Positions 7,913 to 17,666 are shown, counted from the stretch's first letter. The stretch is DNA of 64,000 nt from Rugamonas apoptosis (GCF_014042355.1 NZ_JACEZU010000007.1:248001-312000), one strand, 5' to 3'. Made by a program: numbers and translations. The notes: generated by a model not told the origin, from the letters alone.

Positions 7913-10666
7913 TCAGTGCGCCTCGTCCCAATTCTTGCCGACACCCACTTCGGCCGTCAGCGGCACCTTCAATGCGGCCACACCGGCCATCAGGCGCGGC
8001 AACTGCTCGCGCACCAGGGCCAGTTCCGCGTCCGGCACTTCCAGCACCAGTTCATCGTGCACCTGCATGATCATTTTGGTTTGCAGACCGTCGCGCTCCA
8101 GCCAGCCCTGCACGGCGATCATGGCCAGCTTGATCAGGTCGGCCGCTGTGCCCTGCATGGGCGCGTTGATGGCGGCCCGTTCCGCGCCCTGGCGGCGCGG
8201 GCCGTTGGGCGAATTGATCTCGGGCAGCCACAGGCGGCGGCCGAACACCGTCTCCACGTAGCCGCGCGCCTTGGCCTGCGCACGCGTATCTTCCATGTAC
8301 TGCTTGACGCCGGAGAAACGGGCGAAATAGCGGTCGATATAGCTTTGCGCCGCGCCCCGCTCGATACCCAGGTTGGACGCCAGGCCGAACGCGCTCATGC
8401 CGTAGATCAGGCCGAAGTTGATCACCTTGGCGTAGCGCCGCTGCTCGCTCGACACCTCGTCGGCCGGCACGCCGAAGATTTCGCCGGCCGTGGCGCGGTG
8501 GATGTCCACCCCGTCGGCAAAAGCGCGCAGCATGTTCTCGTCGCCCGAGATGTGGGCCATGATGCGCAGCTCGATCTGGGAATAGTCGGCCGACACGATA
8601 TGGCTGCCGGCCGGCGCCACGAACGCCTCGCGGATGCGGCGGCCTTCCTTGGTGCGGATCGGGATGTTCTGCAGGTTGGGATCGTTGGACGCCAGCCTGC
8701 CCGTCACGGCCACGGCCTGCGCGTAGTTGGTGTGCACCCGGCCCGTCGCGGCGTTGATCATCTTGGGCAGCTTGTCCGTGTAGGTGGACTTGAGCTTGGA
8801 CAGGCTGCGGAATTCCAGCAGCACTTTCGGCAGCGGATAATCCTCGGCCAGTTTTTGCAGCACTTCCTCGTCGGTGGAAGGCGCGCCGCTCGGCGTCTTT
8901 TTCACCACCGGCAGCTTGAGTTTTTCAAAGAAGATCTCGCCGATCTGCTTGGGCGAACCGAGGTTGAACGGCTGCTCGGCCAGTTCATGCGCCTTCTGCT
9001 CCAGCTCCGCCACGCGCGCGCCCAGTTCAGCCGACTGGGTGGCCAGCAGGCCGGCATCGATCATCACGCCATTGCGCTCGATCTTTTGCAGCACCACGGC
9101 CGTCGGCAATTCGATGGCGCGGTAGATGTGGTTCAGCTTCTCGTCCCCTTCCACCTTGGCGATCATGGACTGGTGCAGGCGCAGCGTGATGTCCGCATCC
9201 TCGGCCGCGTAGGCCGTGGCGCGGCCCAGTTCCACCTGGTCGAAAGTGATCTGGCTGGCGCCCTTGCCGCACACGTCGACGAACGGAATGGTGGTCACGT
9301 TCAGGTGGCGCAGCGCCAGGTTGTCCATGTCGTGCGGACGGTGCGACTCGAACACATACGATTCGAGCAGCGTGTCGTGCACGATGCCGCGCAGTTGCAC
9401 GCCATGGTTGGCGAAGATGTGGCTGTCGTACTTGAGGTTCTGGCCCACCTTGGGCTTGTCCGCGTTTTCCAGCCATGGCTTCAGGCGCGCCAGCACATGC
9501 TCGCGCGACAGCTGTTCTGGCACGCCGGCGTAGGTGTGGGCCACCGGGATGTAGCAAGCCACGCCCGGCTCCACGGACAGGGAAATGCCGACCAGCTGGG
9601 CCGTCATCGGTTCCAGCGACGTGGTTTCCGTATCCACGGCCGTCAGCGCGGCGGCGTCGATCACGGCCAGCCAGTGATCGAGCTGGGCCTCCGTGGTCAC
9701 CATGTCGTAGCGCAGTTCGGCGGGCGGCTCCGCGAACAGATCCTCCGTGACGCCACCGGCCACCACCACGGCGGCAGCGGCGGCGGCCGGCGCGGCCTTG
9801 CCGCTGGCCGCGCCCAGCTCGCGCTGCAAGGTCTTGAAGCCGTACTTGGTGAAGAAGGCCAGCAAGGATTCCACGTCCTCGGGGCGCGCCGCCAGCGATT
9901 CCGTGATGCTGCTCATGTGGCCCGACAGGTCGCAATCCGTCTTCACGGTGATCAGCTGGCGCCCGCGCGGCAGCCATTCCAGCGCCGAGCGCAGGTTCTC
10001 GCCCACGGCGCCGCCCACGCTGGCCGCGTTGGCCATCACGCCATCGAGGCTGTCATATTGGGTCAGCCACTTGAGGGCCGTCTTGGGGCCGCACTTGTGC
10101 ACGCCGGGCACGTTGTCGACCGTGTCGCCGATCAGGGTCAGGTAGTCGATGATGCGGTTGGGCGGCACGCCGAACTTGGCCAGCACACCGGCCTGGTCCA
10201 GCTTCTCGTTGCTCATGGTGTTGATCAGCATGACGCGCTCGTTGACCAGCTGGGCCAGGTCCTTGTCGCCGGTCGACACCACCACGTCCATGTCGGCCTG
10301 GGCCGCCTGCACGGCCAGGGTGCCGATCACGTCATCCGCCTCCACCCCCTCCACCATCAGGATCGGCCAGCCCATGGCCTTGACGGCTTCGTGGATCGGT
10401 TCGATCTGCAAGCGCAGGTCGTCCGGCATCGAGGCGCGCGTGGCCTTGTATTCGGGGTACATGTCGTCGCGGAAGGTCTTGCCCTTGGCGTCGAACACGC
10501 AGGCGATATAGGCGGCCGGATAGTCGGCGCGCAGGCGGCGCAGCATGTTGACCATGCCGTGCATGGCGCCGGTCGGGTGGCCGTCCGGGCTGCGCAGGTC
10601 GGGCAGCGCGTGGAAGGCGCGGTAAAGGTAACTGGAACCGTCAACTAACAGCAGGGTTTTATGCAT
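7913..10666 (-). CDS. polA: DNA polymerase I
   Basis: Fills gaps and removes RNA primers in replication and repair. The 917 residues hold a 5' nuclease domain (MHKTLLLVDGSSYLYRAFHA onward), a 3'-5' exonuclease domain with DTE near residue 344, NLKYD and the YAAEDAD motif, and a family A polymerase domain with DYSQIELR near 692, RRYAKVINFGLIYG and QVHDELV near 872. The proofreading residues are intact. The frame runs upstream to 10771, but ATG at 10666 begins the canonical N-terminus. It is divergent from the DUF2782 gene; polA next to DUF2782 and thrB is a known betaproteobacterial neighbourhood. Confidence 0.97.
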   Translation of the reverse strand: MHKTLLLVDGSSYLYRAFHALPDLRSPDGHPTGAMHGMVNMLRRLRADYPAAYIACVFDAKGKTFRDDMYPEYKATRASMPDDLRLQIEPIHEAVKAMGWPILMVEGVEADDVIGTLAVQAAQADMDVVVSTGDKDLAQLVNERVMLINTMSNEKLDQAGVLAKFGVPPNRIIDYLTLIGDTVDNVPGVHKCGPKTALKWLTQYDSLDGVMANAASVGGAVGENLRSALEWLPRGRQLITVKTDCDLSGHMSSITESLAARPEDVESLLAFFTKYGFKTLQRELGAASGKAAPAAAAAAVVVAGGVTEDLFAEPPAELRYDMVTTEAQLDHWLAVIDAAALTAVDTETTSLEPMTAQLVGISLSVEPGVACYIPVAHTYAGVPEQLSREHVLARLKPWLENADKPKVGQNLKYDSHIFANHGVQLRGIVHDTLLESYVFESHRPHDMDNLALRHLNVTTIPFVDVCGKGASQITFDQVELGRATAYAAEDADITLRLHQSMIAKVEGDEKLNHIYRAIELPTAVVLQKIERNGVMIDAGLLATQSAELGARVAELEQKAHELAEQPFNLGSPKQIGEIFFEKLKLPVVKKTPSGAPSTDEEVLQKLAEDYPLPKVLLEFRSLSKLKSTYTDKLPKMINAATGRVHTNYAQAVAVTGRLASNDPNLQNIPIRTKEGRRIREAFVAPAGSHIVSADYSQIELRIMAHISGDENMLRAFADGVDIHRATAGEIFGVPADEVSSEQRRYAKVINFGLIYGMSAFGLASNLGIERGAAQSYIDRYFARFSGVKQYMEDTRAQAKARGYVETVFGRRLWLPEINSPNGPRRQGAERAAINAPMQGTAADLIKLAMIAVQGWLERDGLQTKMIMQVHDELVLEVPDAELALVREQLPRLMAGVAALKVPLTAEVGVGKNWDEAH

Positions 10667-10846
10667 AATGCCGGGAAAATGGAACGCGCGCGCGGGCGAA
10701 ACAGGCATTATCGCAGACTTTACGGGCCCCATCGCCCTCATTGCATTGTTTTCACAAAGACAACGAAACAACAGCCGCGCGCCCTTCGCGTGTCCCGAAA
10801 TGACGCCGAAACGACGCTTTAGAAACAGCTAAGCGTGTCTGTTTGT

Positions 10847-10852
10847 TACAAT
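10847..10852 (+). promoter_or_regulatory. Candidate -10 box for the DUF2782 gene
   Basis: TACAAT about 45 bp before the DUF2782 start, in the 231-bp divergent gap with polA. No good -35 box was seen. Confidence 0.35.
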
Positions 10853-10897
10853 GGGCTCTCACACTGTATTCATCCCGTTTTCACAGGCGACCCCACC

Positions 10898-11317
10898 ATG
10901 ATGCGCACCTCCACTCTCTGGCAAGTCCTCCTTCTGGCGCTGTGCGCGCAGGTGGGCGTGGCCAGTGCCCAGACGCCCGCTGCCGGCACCCCGCCCAAGC
11001 TCGAAAAAATCGAGGAAGTGGCGGACGACCCGATCACGGTCAACGCCAAGCCGGCCGCCGCCGAGAAGAAAATCACCGAGAAGCGCGAAGGCGGGCGCGT
11101 GACCGAAGCCAAGGTCAAGAGTGGCAAGAGCACCTACACGGTCAAGCCCAACAACCCGGTCGGCAGCGCGCTGCCGGGCGACGCCGTGGGCAGCGCCAAC
11201 CGCGGCCCCCAGTGGACCGTGATGGAATTTGACCTCGGCAAGAAAAAGAAGAAAACCACGGAAGAAGAAGCGGCCGACACCAGCGTGCCGCCGCCACCGC
11301 CACCGGCCAAACAGTAG
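10898..11317 (+). CDS. DUF2782 domain-containing secreted protein
   Basis: Small exported protein of unknown function. ATG at 10898 is followed by a second ATG, and a signal peptide (LWQVLLLALCAQVGVASAQ) ends near residue 24. The mature part has the DUF2782 core (ITEKREGGRVTEAKVKSG, then QWTVMEFDLGKKKKK) and ends in a Pro-rich tail (VPPPPPPAKQ). I removed 21 extra upstream residues of the open frame because they precede the signal peptide. It lies between polA and thrB, as in related genomes. Its TAG stop shares its last base with palindromic element copy 2. Confidence 0.8.
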   Translation: MMRTSTLWQVLLLALCAQVGVASAQTPAAGTPPKLEKIEEVADDPITVNAKPAAAEKKITEKREGGRVTEAKVKSGKSTYTVKPNNPVGSALPGDAVGSANRGPQWTVMEFDLGKKKKKTTEEEAADTSVPPPPPPAKQ

Positions 11318-11419
11318 GAAGTTGTTTCAAAATGACCGTGGCTAGGCGTGGCGCCGAAGACAGTGCGCTTGCACGGCAAGGCGCCACAACGACGCCATGG
11401 GCTTTTTGAAACGACTTCC
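11317..11419. repeat. Dispersed modular palindromic element, copy 2
   Basis: The 103-bp short form. The left end GGAAGTTGTTTCAAAATG pairs with the inverted right end (GGAAGTCGTTTCAAAAAG). The centre GTGC-GCTT-GCAC is identical to copy 1. Both side positions carry short cassettes, so the GC hairpin cassette of copies 1 and 3 is absent. It begins on the last base of the DUF2782 stop codon and lies between that gene and thrB. Confidence 0.9.
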
Positions 11420-11485
11420 AGACGGCCAGTCCGCCGCGCCCCGGCCTGTACGGGGCGCGCCCTTCGAACCTCATCCCTGACACTC

Positions 11486-12442
11486 ATGGCAGTTTTTACC
11501 CCGGTCACCCTGGACGATATCGGCCAGTGGATCCAGCAATTCCCCCTCGGCAAAGCGCTCGCCCTCAAAGGCATCGCCTCCGGCATTGAAAACAGCAACT
11601 TCTTCCTGACCACGGAGCGCGGCGAGTATGTGCTCACCATCTTCGAGAACCTGTCGTTCGAGCAGTTGCCATTCTATCTGCGCCTGATGGACCACCTGGC
11701 CGCGCGCGGCGTGCTGGTGCCGGCCCCGGTGGCCACCAACGCGGGCGAACTGCTGGCCGAGTTGCACGGCAAGCCGGCCGCCATCGTCAGCAAGCTGGAA
11801 GGCCGCTCGCAGCTGGACCCGCAACCGGTGCACTGCGCGGCCGTCGGCGCCATGCTGGCGCGCATGCACCTGGCCGGCCAGGACTATCCGCTGCAGCAAC
11901 CGAACTTGCGCGGCCTGGCATGGTGGAACGACACCACGCCGCTGGTGCTGCCTTACCTGTCCGACGACAACGCCCATCTGCTGCGGGCCGAGATGCACTT
12001 CCAGCAGGCGTACGCCTGCAGCGACACGTACAACCAGCTGCAGCAAGGCCCCGTGCACGCCGACCTGTTCCGCAACAACGTCATGTTCGACGGCGAACGG
12101 CTGACCGGCTTCTTCGACTTTTATTTCGCCGGTTGCGACACCTGGCTGTTCGATGTGGCCGTCACCGTCAACGACTGGTGCATCGACCTCGATACGGGTG
12201 TGCTGGATCAAGCCCGCGTGCGCGCCATGCTGGACGCCTACCATGCCGTGCGCCCCTTCACGGCCGCCGAGCAGTCGGCCTGGCAGCCCATGCTGCGCGC
12301 CGCCGCGTTGCGCTTCTGGCTGTCGCGCCTGTACGACTTCCACCAGCCGCGCGAAGCGGAAATGCTGACCCCGCACGACCCCACGCATTTCGAGCGCATC
12401 CTGCGCGAACGCATCGCCACCCCGGCGCCGGACCTGTACTGA
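11486..12442 (+). CDS. thrB: Homoserine kinase, ThrB/choline-kinase fold type
   Basis: Phosphorylates homoserine in threonine synthesis. This is the APH/choline-kinase-fold form found in beta- and alphaproteobacteria, not the GHMP-type ThrB of E. coli. Evidence: [10 protein letters not shown] near residue 35, the phosphotransferase loop with H191 and D193 (HADLFRNNV), and the metal-binding [11 protein letters not shown]. The frame is open upstream through palindromic element copy 2, but ATG at 11486 starts the usual [10 protein letters not shown]-terminus; 318 residues is normal. The stop overlaps the next gene's ATG by one base, so the two are coupled. Confidence 0.93.
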   Translation: MAVFTPVTLDDIGQWIQQFPLGKALALKGIASGIENSNFFLTTERGEYVLTIFENLSFEQLPFYLRLMDHLAARGVLVPAPVATNAGELLAELHGKPAAIVSKLEGRSQLDPQPVHCAAVGAMLARMHLAGQDYPLQQPNLRGLAWWNDTTPLVLPYLSDDNAHLLRAEMHFQQAYACSDTYNQLQQGPVHADLFRNNVMFDGERLTGFFDFYFAGCDTWLFDVAVTVNDWCIDLDTGVLDQARVRAMLDAYHAVRPFTAAEQSAWQPMLRAAALRFWLSRLYDFHQPREAEMLTPHDPTHFERILRERIATPAPDLY

Positions 12443-13230
12443 TGAACAATCTGCCCGCAAGTACCGGCTGGCTGTGGGTGAAACAGGGCCTGGCCCTGTT
12501 CCGCCGGCAGCCGGCCGCGCTGTCGACGCTGCTGCTGGGCTCCATGTTCATCTCGCTGCTGGCCAGCGTGGTGCCGCTGCTGGGGCAGTTCATGCCCGTG
12601 CTGCTGGTGCCCGTGTTTTCCGTCGCCTTCATGCAAGCCTGCCTGGACATCGACCAGGGCCGGCGCATCGTGCCGGCCCGGCTGCTGACGGGCTTTCACA
12701 AGCCGGCCGTCGGCACGCTGCTGAAATTGGGGGTGCTGTACCTGTGCGCGGCCGCGCTGGCGCTCGGCGCCTCGGCACTGGCCGACGGCGGCGTGCTGTT
12801 CCAGCTGATCACGGGGCAAATCGAAGCGAACGCCGACACGGCCCGCCAACTGAAGGAAGCCAACCTGGGCGGCGCCATGCTGCTCGCGTGCGCCGTCTAC
12901 ATCCCGGCCGCGATGGCGTTCTGTTTCGCCGCGCCGCTGATCTACTGGCAGAAAATGGCGCTCGGCAAAGCCATCTTCTTCAGCTTCTTCTCCGTGCTGC
13001 GCGCGCTCAAGGCCTTCATCGTGTTCGCACTGGGCTGGTTCGCCATCACCGCCACGGTGAGCGAAGTGGTGATCATGCTGATGGGCCGCAGCCAGGTGGC
13101 CCTGCTGGTGCTGCTGCCGCTTTCCGTGATCCTGACGGTGCTGCTGCACTGCTCGTTCTACGCCAGCTACCGCCAGATCTTCGGCCTGCCGGCCGCGCCC
13201 CAGGAACCGGCGCCGGCGGAGCAGGAATAA
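12442..13230 (+). CDS. BPSS1780-family membrane protein
   Basis: Multi-pass inner-membrane protein of unknown function. The N-terminal motif TGWLWVKQGLALFRRQP is typical of the BPSS1780 family of Burkholderiales. About six hydrophobic segments follow, including LLGSMFISLLASVVPLLG and VLLPLSVILTVLLHCSFYAS. The C-terminus is short, polar and Pro/Ala/Glu-rich. ATG at 12442 overlaps the thrB stop by one base. The conserved link with thrB gives no clear function. Confidence 0.82.
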   Translation: MNNLPASTGWLWVKQGLALFRRQPAALSTLLLGSMFISLLASVVPLLGQFMPVLLVPVFSVAFMQACLDIDQGRRIVPARLLTGFHKPAVGTLLKLGVLYLCAAALALGASALADGGVLFQLITGQIEANADTARQLKEANLGGAMLLACAVYIPAAMAFCFAAPLIYWQKMALGKAIFFSFFSVLRALKAFIVFALGWFAITATVSEVVIMLMGRSQVALLVLLPLSVILTVLLHCSFYASYRQIFGLPAAPQEPAPAEQE

Positions 13231-13250
13231 TTCCAATACGGCGGCGCCTC

Positions 13251-13313
13251 GCGAACAAATGGGGACGTAACACAATTCAAACTGCAAATTGTGTTACGTC
13301 CCCATTTGTTCGC
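13251..13313. repeat. Perfect 27-bp inverted repeat between convergent genes
   Basis: Two identical 27-base arms (13251-13277 and 13287-13313) face each other across a 9-base loop. Each arm starts GCGAACAAATGGGGACG and ends TAACACAATT. It lies between the convergent membrane-protein gene and uvrD. There is no U-run, so it is more likely a REP-like repeat than a classical terminator, though it could stop both transcripts. Shorter relatives (GGGACGTAACAC) appear at 19015 and in the valS terminator. Confidence 0.85.
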
Positions 13314-13327
13314 CGCCGTTCTTTCCG

Positions 13328-15637
13328 CTACCGTCCCAGCCGTTCCAGCTTGGCCACGCTCAGGTCCAGCACCTTCATGCCGTGGCTGCCGAAATTGATC
13401 TGGGCCCGCGCATTGCCGCCGCTGCCCTCGATGTTGACGATCACGCCTTCGCCGAATTTGCCGTGAGCGACCGATTCACCGATGCGCCAGCCGGCGCCGG
13501 CCGACTTCTGCGCGATCTTCTGCGCGATGGCGTTGTCCGAGCCCACCAGCGGCACCACGTCGTCCCACGCCGACTTGCGGTTGTTGGAGGCGGACCAATG
13601 CGACTGCACCTTGGGCGAAAGCCACTTGAGCGATTCCTCCGGCAGCTCGTCGAAGAAGCGCGACTTCATGTTGTAGCGGGTCTGGCCGTGCAGCATGCGG
13701 GTCTGCGCGAAGCACATGTAGAGCCGCTTGCGCGCGCGCGTGATGGCCACGTACATCAGGCGCCGTTCCTCCTCCACGCCGCCATCTTCGCGCGAACTGC
13801 TCTCGTGCGGGAACAGGCCCTCCTCCAGGCCCGTGATAAATACGTTGTCGAACTCCAGGCCCTTGGCCGAATGCACCGTCATCATCTGCAACGCGTCCTG
13901 GCCGGCCTGGGCCTGGTTGTCGCCCGCCTCCAGCGAGGCATGCGACAGGAAGGCCGACAGCGGCGACATCACGGTCGGCAGCGGCGCGTCGGCATCGTAG
14001 ATCTCCACACCGTCGGCGTTGACGATGGCATCGCCCGCCTGTGCCTGCGCCTTCGGTCCCAGGTGCGCAGGCGCCCCCTGGCCGTAGCCTTCCTCGGACA
14101 CGAACTGGGTGGCGGCGCTGACCATCTGCTCCAGGTTTTCGATGCGGTCGGCGCCTTCCTTCTCGGTCTGGTAGTGGGCCAGCAGGCCGCTCATTTCCAG
14201 CGTCACGCGCACCAGTTCCGGCAGCGCCATCTGCTGCGTCTCGAAGCGCGCACCTTCGACCAGGCGCACGAAGCCGCCCAGCGAGGTGCCGGCCTTGCCC
14301 GCCACATAAGGCACGGCCGCGTACAGCGAAATATTGTGCTGCTCGGCCGCCGCCTGCAATTGCTCGATCGAGCGCAGGCCGATGCCGCGCGTGGGGAAGT
14401 TCACCACCCGCAGGAAAGCCGAATCGTTGTGCGGGTTGTCCATCAACTGCAGGTAGGCGATCGCGTGCTTGACCTCGGCGCGCTGGAAGTAGCGCAAGCC
14501 GCCGTATACGTGATACGGCATGCCGGCCGAGAACAGCGCATGTTCGATCACGCGCGACTGCGCGTTGGAGCGGTACAGCACAGCGATCTCGCTGCGCGAC
14601 ACACCGTCTGCGATCAAACTCTTTGACTCCTCAATGATCCATTGGGCTTCCGCCAAATCGGAGCTGGCTTCATACACGCGCACCGGCTCACCGTGGCCGG
14701 CGTCCGTGCGCAGGTTCTTGCCCAGGCGCTTGCTGTTATTGGCGATCAGCATATTGGCCGCGTCCAGGATGTGGCCGTGCGAGCGGTAGTTCTGTTCCAG
14801 CTTGATCAGGTTCTGCACCTTGAACTCGCGCTCGAACGCGCTCATGTTGCCCACATTGGCGCCCCGGAAGGCGTAGATGCTCTGGTCATCGTCGCCCACG
14901 GCGAACAGCGCGCCGCCCACTTGCCCGCCATGGCCGGCCATCAGCTTGAGCCAGTTGTACTGCAGGTTGTTGGTGTCCTGGAACTCGTCCACCAGAATGT
15001 GCTTGAAGCGCTGCTGGTAATGCTCGCGCAAGGGCTGGTTACGGCTCAACAGCTCGTAAGTGCGCAGCAGCAGTTCAGCGAAATCGACCACGCCTTCGCG
15101 CTGGCACTGGTCGTCGTACAACTGGTACAGCTCGACCTTCTTGCGCTCGTCCGGGCCGTAGGGGTCGATCTTGTTGGCGCGCAGGCCCTGGTCCTTGGCG
15201 CCGTTGATGAAGTACTGCAGTTCCTTGGGCGGGAACTTCTCATCGTCCACGTTGTTCGCCTTCAGCAGCCGCTTGATGACGGACAGCTGGTCCTGCGTAT
15301 CGAGAATCTGGAACGTTTGCGGCAGGGCCGCGTCGCGGTAGTGGGTGCGCAGCAGGCGGTTGCACAGGCCGTGGAACGTCCCGATCCACATTCCCCGCGT
15401 ATTGATCGGCAACATGGCCGACAAACGCGTCATCATTTCCTTGGCCGCCTTGTTGGTGAAGGTCACGGCCAGGATGCCGGCCGGCGACACCTGGCCGGTC
15501 TGGATCAGCCACGCGATGCGGGTGGTCAGCACGCGCGTCTTGCCGGAGCCGGCGCCGGCCAGGATCAGGGCACTCTGGGGTGGCAGCGTGACGGCGGCCA
15601 GTTGTTCGGGATTGAGGTTGTGGAGGAGATTTTGCAT
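13328..15637 (-). CDS. uvrD: UvrD/Rep-family ATP-dependent DNA helicase
   Basis: Superfamily 1A 3'-5' helicase that unwinds nicked or damaged DNA in mismatch and excision repair. Walker A is AGAGSGKT at 27-34, motif II is VDEFQDTN, motif III VGDDDQSIYAFRGAN, motif V TVHSAKGLEF and motif VI VAITRARKR. The C-terminal 70 residues carry the basic Tudor-like tail (GESVAHGKFGEGVIVNIEG). The 769 residues lie between Rep (about 670) and UvrD/PcrA (about 720-750); the C-terminal tail favours UvrD. Confidence 0.92.
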   Translation of the reverse strand: MQNLLHNLNPEQLAAVTLPPQSALILAGAGSGKTRVLTTRIAWLIQTGQVSPAGILAVTFTNKAAKEMMTRLSAMLPINTRGMWIGTFHGLCNRLLRTHYRDAALPQTFQILDTQDQLSVIKRLLKANNVDDEKFPPKELQYFINGAKDQGLRANKIDPYGPDERKKVELYQLYDDQCQREGVVDFAELLLRTYELLSRNQPLREHYQQRFKHILVDEFQDTNNLQYNWLKLMAGHGGQVGGALFAVGDDDQSIYAFRGANVGNMSAFEREFKVQNLIKLEQNYRSHGHILDAANMLIANNSKRLGKNLRTDAGHGEPVRVYEASSDLAEAQWIIEESKSLIADGVSRSEIAVLYRSNAQSRVIEHALFSAGMPYHVYGGLRYFQRAEVKHAIAYLQLMDNPHNDSAFLRVVNFPTRGIGLRSIEQLQAAAEQHNISLYAAVPYVAGKAGTSLGGFVRLVEGARFETQQMALPELVRVTLEMSGLLAHYQTEKEGADRIENLEQMVSAATQFVSEEGYGQGAPAHLGPKAQAQAGDAIVNADGVEIYDADAPLPTVMSPLSAFLSHASLEAGDNQAQAGQDALQMMTVHSAKGLEFDNVFITGLEEGLFPHESSSREDGGVEEERRLMYVAITRARKRLYMCFAQTRMLHGQTRYNMKSRFFDELPEESLKWLSPKVQSHWSASNNRKSAWDDVVPLVGSDNAIAQKIAQKSAGAGWRIGESVAHGKFGEGVIVNIEGSGGNARAQINFGSHGMKVLDLSVAKLERLGR

Positions 15638-15724
15638 CCCGTGATTATACCGGGCCGGCGCGCCAGTGCTGGGGTTTTATACAGTCCAGCACATGGCACA
15701 GGTGTGGCGCGCCGGCCCGTCACG

Positions 15725-16831
15725 TCAGTACAGCACCACCGAGCGGATCGACTCGCCCCGCTTCATCAGGTCGAAGCCTTCGTTGATGCGCTCCAGCGGC
15801 AGCCGGTGCGTGATCAGGTCGTCGATATTGAGTTTGCCTTCCATGTACCAGTCGACGATCTTCGGCACGTCGGTGCGGCCGCGCGCGCCGCCGAACGCGG
15901 AGCCCTTCCACACCCGCCCAGTCACCAGCTGGAATGGCCGGGTCGAGATTTCCTGCCCTGCCGCCGCCACGCCGATGATGATGGATTGGCCCCAACCCTT
16001 GTGGCAGCATTCGAGCGCCTGGCGCATGGTGGTCGTGTTGCCGATGCATTCGAAGCTGTAGTCGGCGCCGCCGTCGGTCAGCTGGATGATGGCGTCCACC
16101 ACGTTCTCCACCTGGGATGGGTTGATGAAGTGGGTCATGCCGAACTTGCGCGCCATGTCCTCGCGGGCCGGGTTCAGGTCGACCCCGATGATCTTGTCCG
16201 CGCCCACCATGCGCGCGGCCTGGATCACGTTCAGGCCGATGCCGCCCAGGCCGAACACCACCACGTTGGCGCCCGCCTCCACCTTGGCCGTGAACAGCAC
16301 CGCGCCCACGCCGGTGGTCACGCCGCAGCCGATGTAGCACACCTTGTCGAACGGCGCGTCCGAGCGGATTTTCGCCAGTGCGATCTCCGGCACCACGATG
16401 TAGTTGGAGAAGGTGGAGGTGCCCATGTAGTGGTAGATCGGTTTGCCGTCCAGCGAAAAACGGCTGGTGGCGTCGGGCATCAGACCGCGGCCCTGGGTCG
16501 AACGGATCGACTGGCACAGGTTGGTCTTTTGCGACAGGCAGAATTTGCACTGGCGGCATTCCGGCGTGTAGAGCGGAATGACATGATCGTCCTTTTTCAG
16601 GCTCTTCACGCCCGGTCCCACGTCCACCACCACACCAGCGCCCTCATGGCCCAGGATGGCGGGGAAGATGCCTTCCGGGTCGGCGCCCGACAGGGTGTAG
16701 TAATCCGTGTGGCAGATGCCGGTGGCCTTGATCTCGACCAGCACCTCGCCTTCGCGCGGGCCGCCCAGCTCCACTTCCTCGATCGTCAGCGGCTGGCCCG
16801 CCTGCCATGCAACGGCTGCTTTGGTTTTCAT
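15725..16831 (-). CDS. adhC: S-(hydroxymethyl)glutathione dehydrogenase / class III alcohol dehydrogenase
   Basis: Zinc- and NAD-dependent enzyme that oxidises the formaldehyde-glutathione adduct. Catalytic zinc ligands C40 and H62 (GICHTD, GHEGAG) are present. The structural zinc cysteines are C92, C95, C98 and C106 (ECRQCKFCLSQKTNLC). The nucleotide loop is GLGGIGLNVIQAA. The 368 residues and the motif RSTQGRGLMPD match the FrmA class closely. No frmR regulator or S-formylglutathione hydrolase is next to it. Confidence 0.95.
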   Translation of the reverse strand: MKTKAAVAWQAGQPLTIEEVELGGPREGEVLVEIKATGICHTDYYTLSGADPEGIFPAILGHEGAGVVVDVGPGVKSLKKDDHVIPLYTPECRQCKFCLSQKTNLCQSIRSTQGRGLMPDATSRFSLDGKPIYHYMGTSTFSNYIVVPEIALAKIRSDAPFDKVCYIGCGVTTGVGAVLFTAKVEAGANVVVFGLGGIGLNVIQAARMVGADKIIGVDLNPAREDMARKFGMTHFINPSQVENVVDAIIQLTDGGADYSFECIGNTTTMRQALECCHKGWGQSIIIGVAAAGQEISTRPFQLVTGRVWKGSAFGGARGRTDVPKIVDWYMEGKLNIDDLITHRLPLERINEGFDLMKRGESIRSVVLY

Positions 16832-16912
16832 GTGTTTGTCCTTGTTGGCGTTAGTCGGCGCTCCGGCCTGGCCGGTGCACCATCATAACAAACCGCCAAC
16901 GTGAACGAAACG

Positions 16913-17392
16913 TCAGCAGGAAGGCTGGATGACGGTGGCCAGCGATGGCATTTCCAGCAGGCGCGACACGGTCAGCCACAGCTGGCGCGGCGACGTCCAC
17001 GGCTTGTGAAGGAAGGGGATGCCCTGGTCGAGGCGCTCCGGCTGGCGCCCCGAATACAGCAGCACCGGGGTGGCCTGCGGCTGCTCGCACAAGATGTGCA
17101 GCAAGGTGGCGCCGTCACCGTCGGGCAGGTCCGGGTCCAGCACCACCAGCGCATAACGCCCGCTGCGCACGGCCCGCACGGCGGCGTCCAGCGTGCCGGC
17201 GTGGGTGACCTGGGTTTCCGGCACCAGCAGCGCGGCCAGCACCAGGGCGGCGTCATGGTCGCTATCAACATGCAATACACGCGGTGCGGCGCCGTACCCG
17301 CGCGCCTCATCATGGGCGGCGCGCGCTTCATCCAACTGCTGCTGGCTGACACAGAACGGCGCTGGCGCGGTGCTGATTGGCTTATCGGTCAT
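16913..17392 (-). CDS. Stand-alone response regulator receiver protein
   Basis: Single CheY-like receiver domain with no output domain. An N-terminal extension of about 35 residues precedes the acidic pocket D43/D45 (VLHVDSDHD). The phosphorylation site is D86 (VVLDPDLPDGDG), followed by S114 (LLYSG) and K130 (LHKPW), so all signature residues are intact. GGAGAG precedes the ATG. There is no sensor kinase in the neighbourhood. The gene lies downstream of the ANTAR regulator on the same strand, separated by 274 bp and a candidate terminator. Confidence 0.82.
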   Translation of the reverse strand: MTDKPISTAPAPFCVSQQQLDEARAAHDEARGYGAAPRVLHVDSDHDAALVLAALLVPETQVTHAGTLDAAVRAVRSGRYALVVLDPDLPDGDGATLLHILCEQPQATPVLLYSGRQPERLDQGIPFLHKPWTSPRQLWLTVSRLLEMPSLATVIQPSC

Positions 17393-17628
17393 GAAATCTC
17401 TCCGGCGAAAAAAGGACTGCTCCGGCTACGCAACGAGCGCGCGCAAGGGCGCGCGAGGCAACGAAGGAAACGGGAACGATGCGGCGGAGTTGGGCCGGAC
17501 GGGGATAGCGGCGCGGGGAACGGGCGGTCGCGAACAAGACGGCGGGGAGCGGGTTACGGTCCGGCCGCGTATCGGCTCAGCGACGGGAGGCCGCTGAAGC
17601 CAGTGTGCATGGTACATCAAAACACGGG

Positions 17629-17655
17629 GCCGGCAAGCGTACGTCGCTTACCGGC
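17629..17655 (-). terminator. Candidate terminator after the ANTAR regulator
   Basis: GCCGGCAAGCG and CGCTTACCGGC form an 11-bp stem with one mismatch and a 5-base loop, 11 bp past the regulator's stop. On the minus strand a weak TTTT follows. The rest of the 17393-17628 gap shows GC-rich sequence and no gene. Confidence 0.5.
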
Positions 17656-17666
17656 GCCCCCGGCGT

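Noticed and set aside
7883..10648. 921-codon open frame on the plus strand opposite polA
   Set aside because: It is antisense to a full-length polA. Its composition (His, Val, Gln, Arg, Gly-rich) is the known artefact of GC-rich codon bias and shows no family motif.
17400..17600. Possible small gene between the two response regulators
   Set aside because: Short frames on both strands are Arg/Gly-rich, lack ribosome sites and differ in no way from shadow frames.
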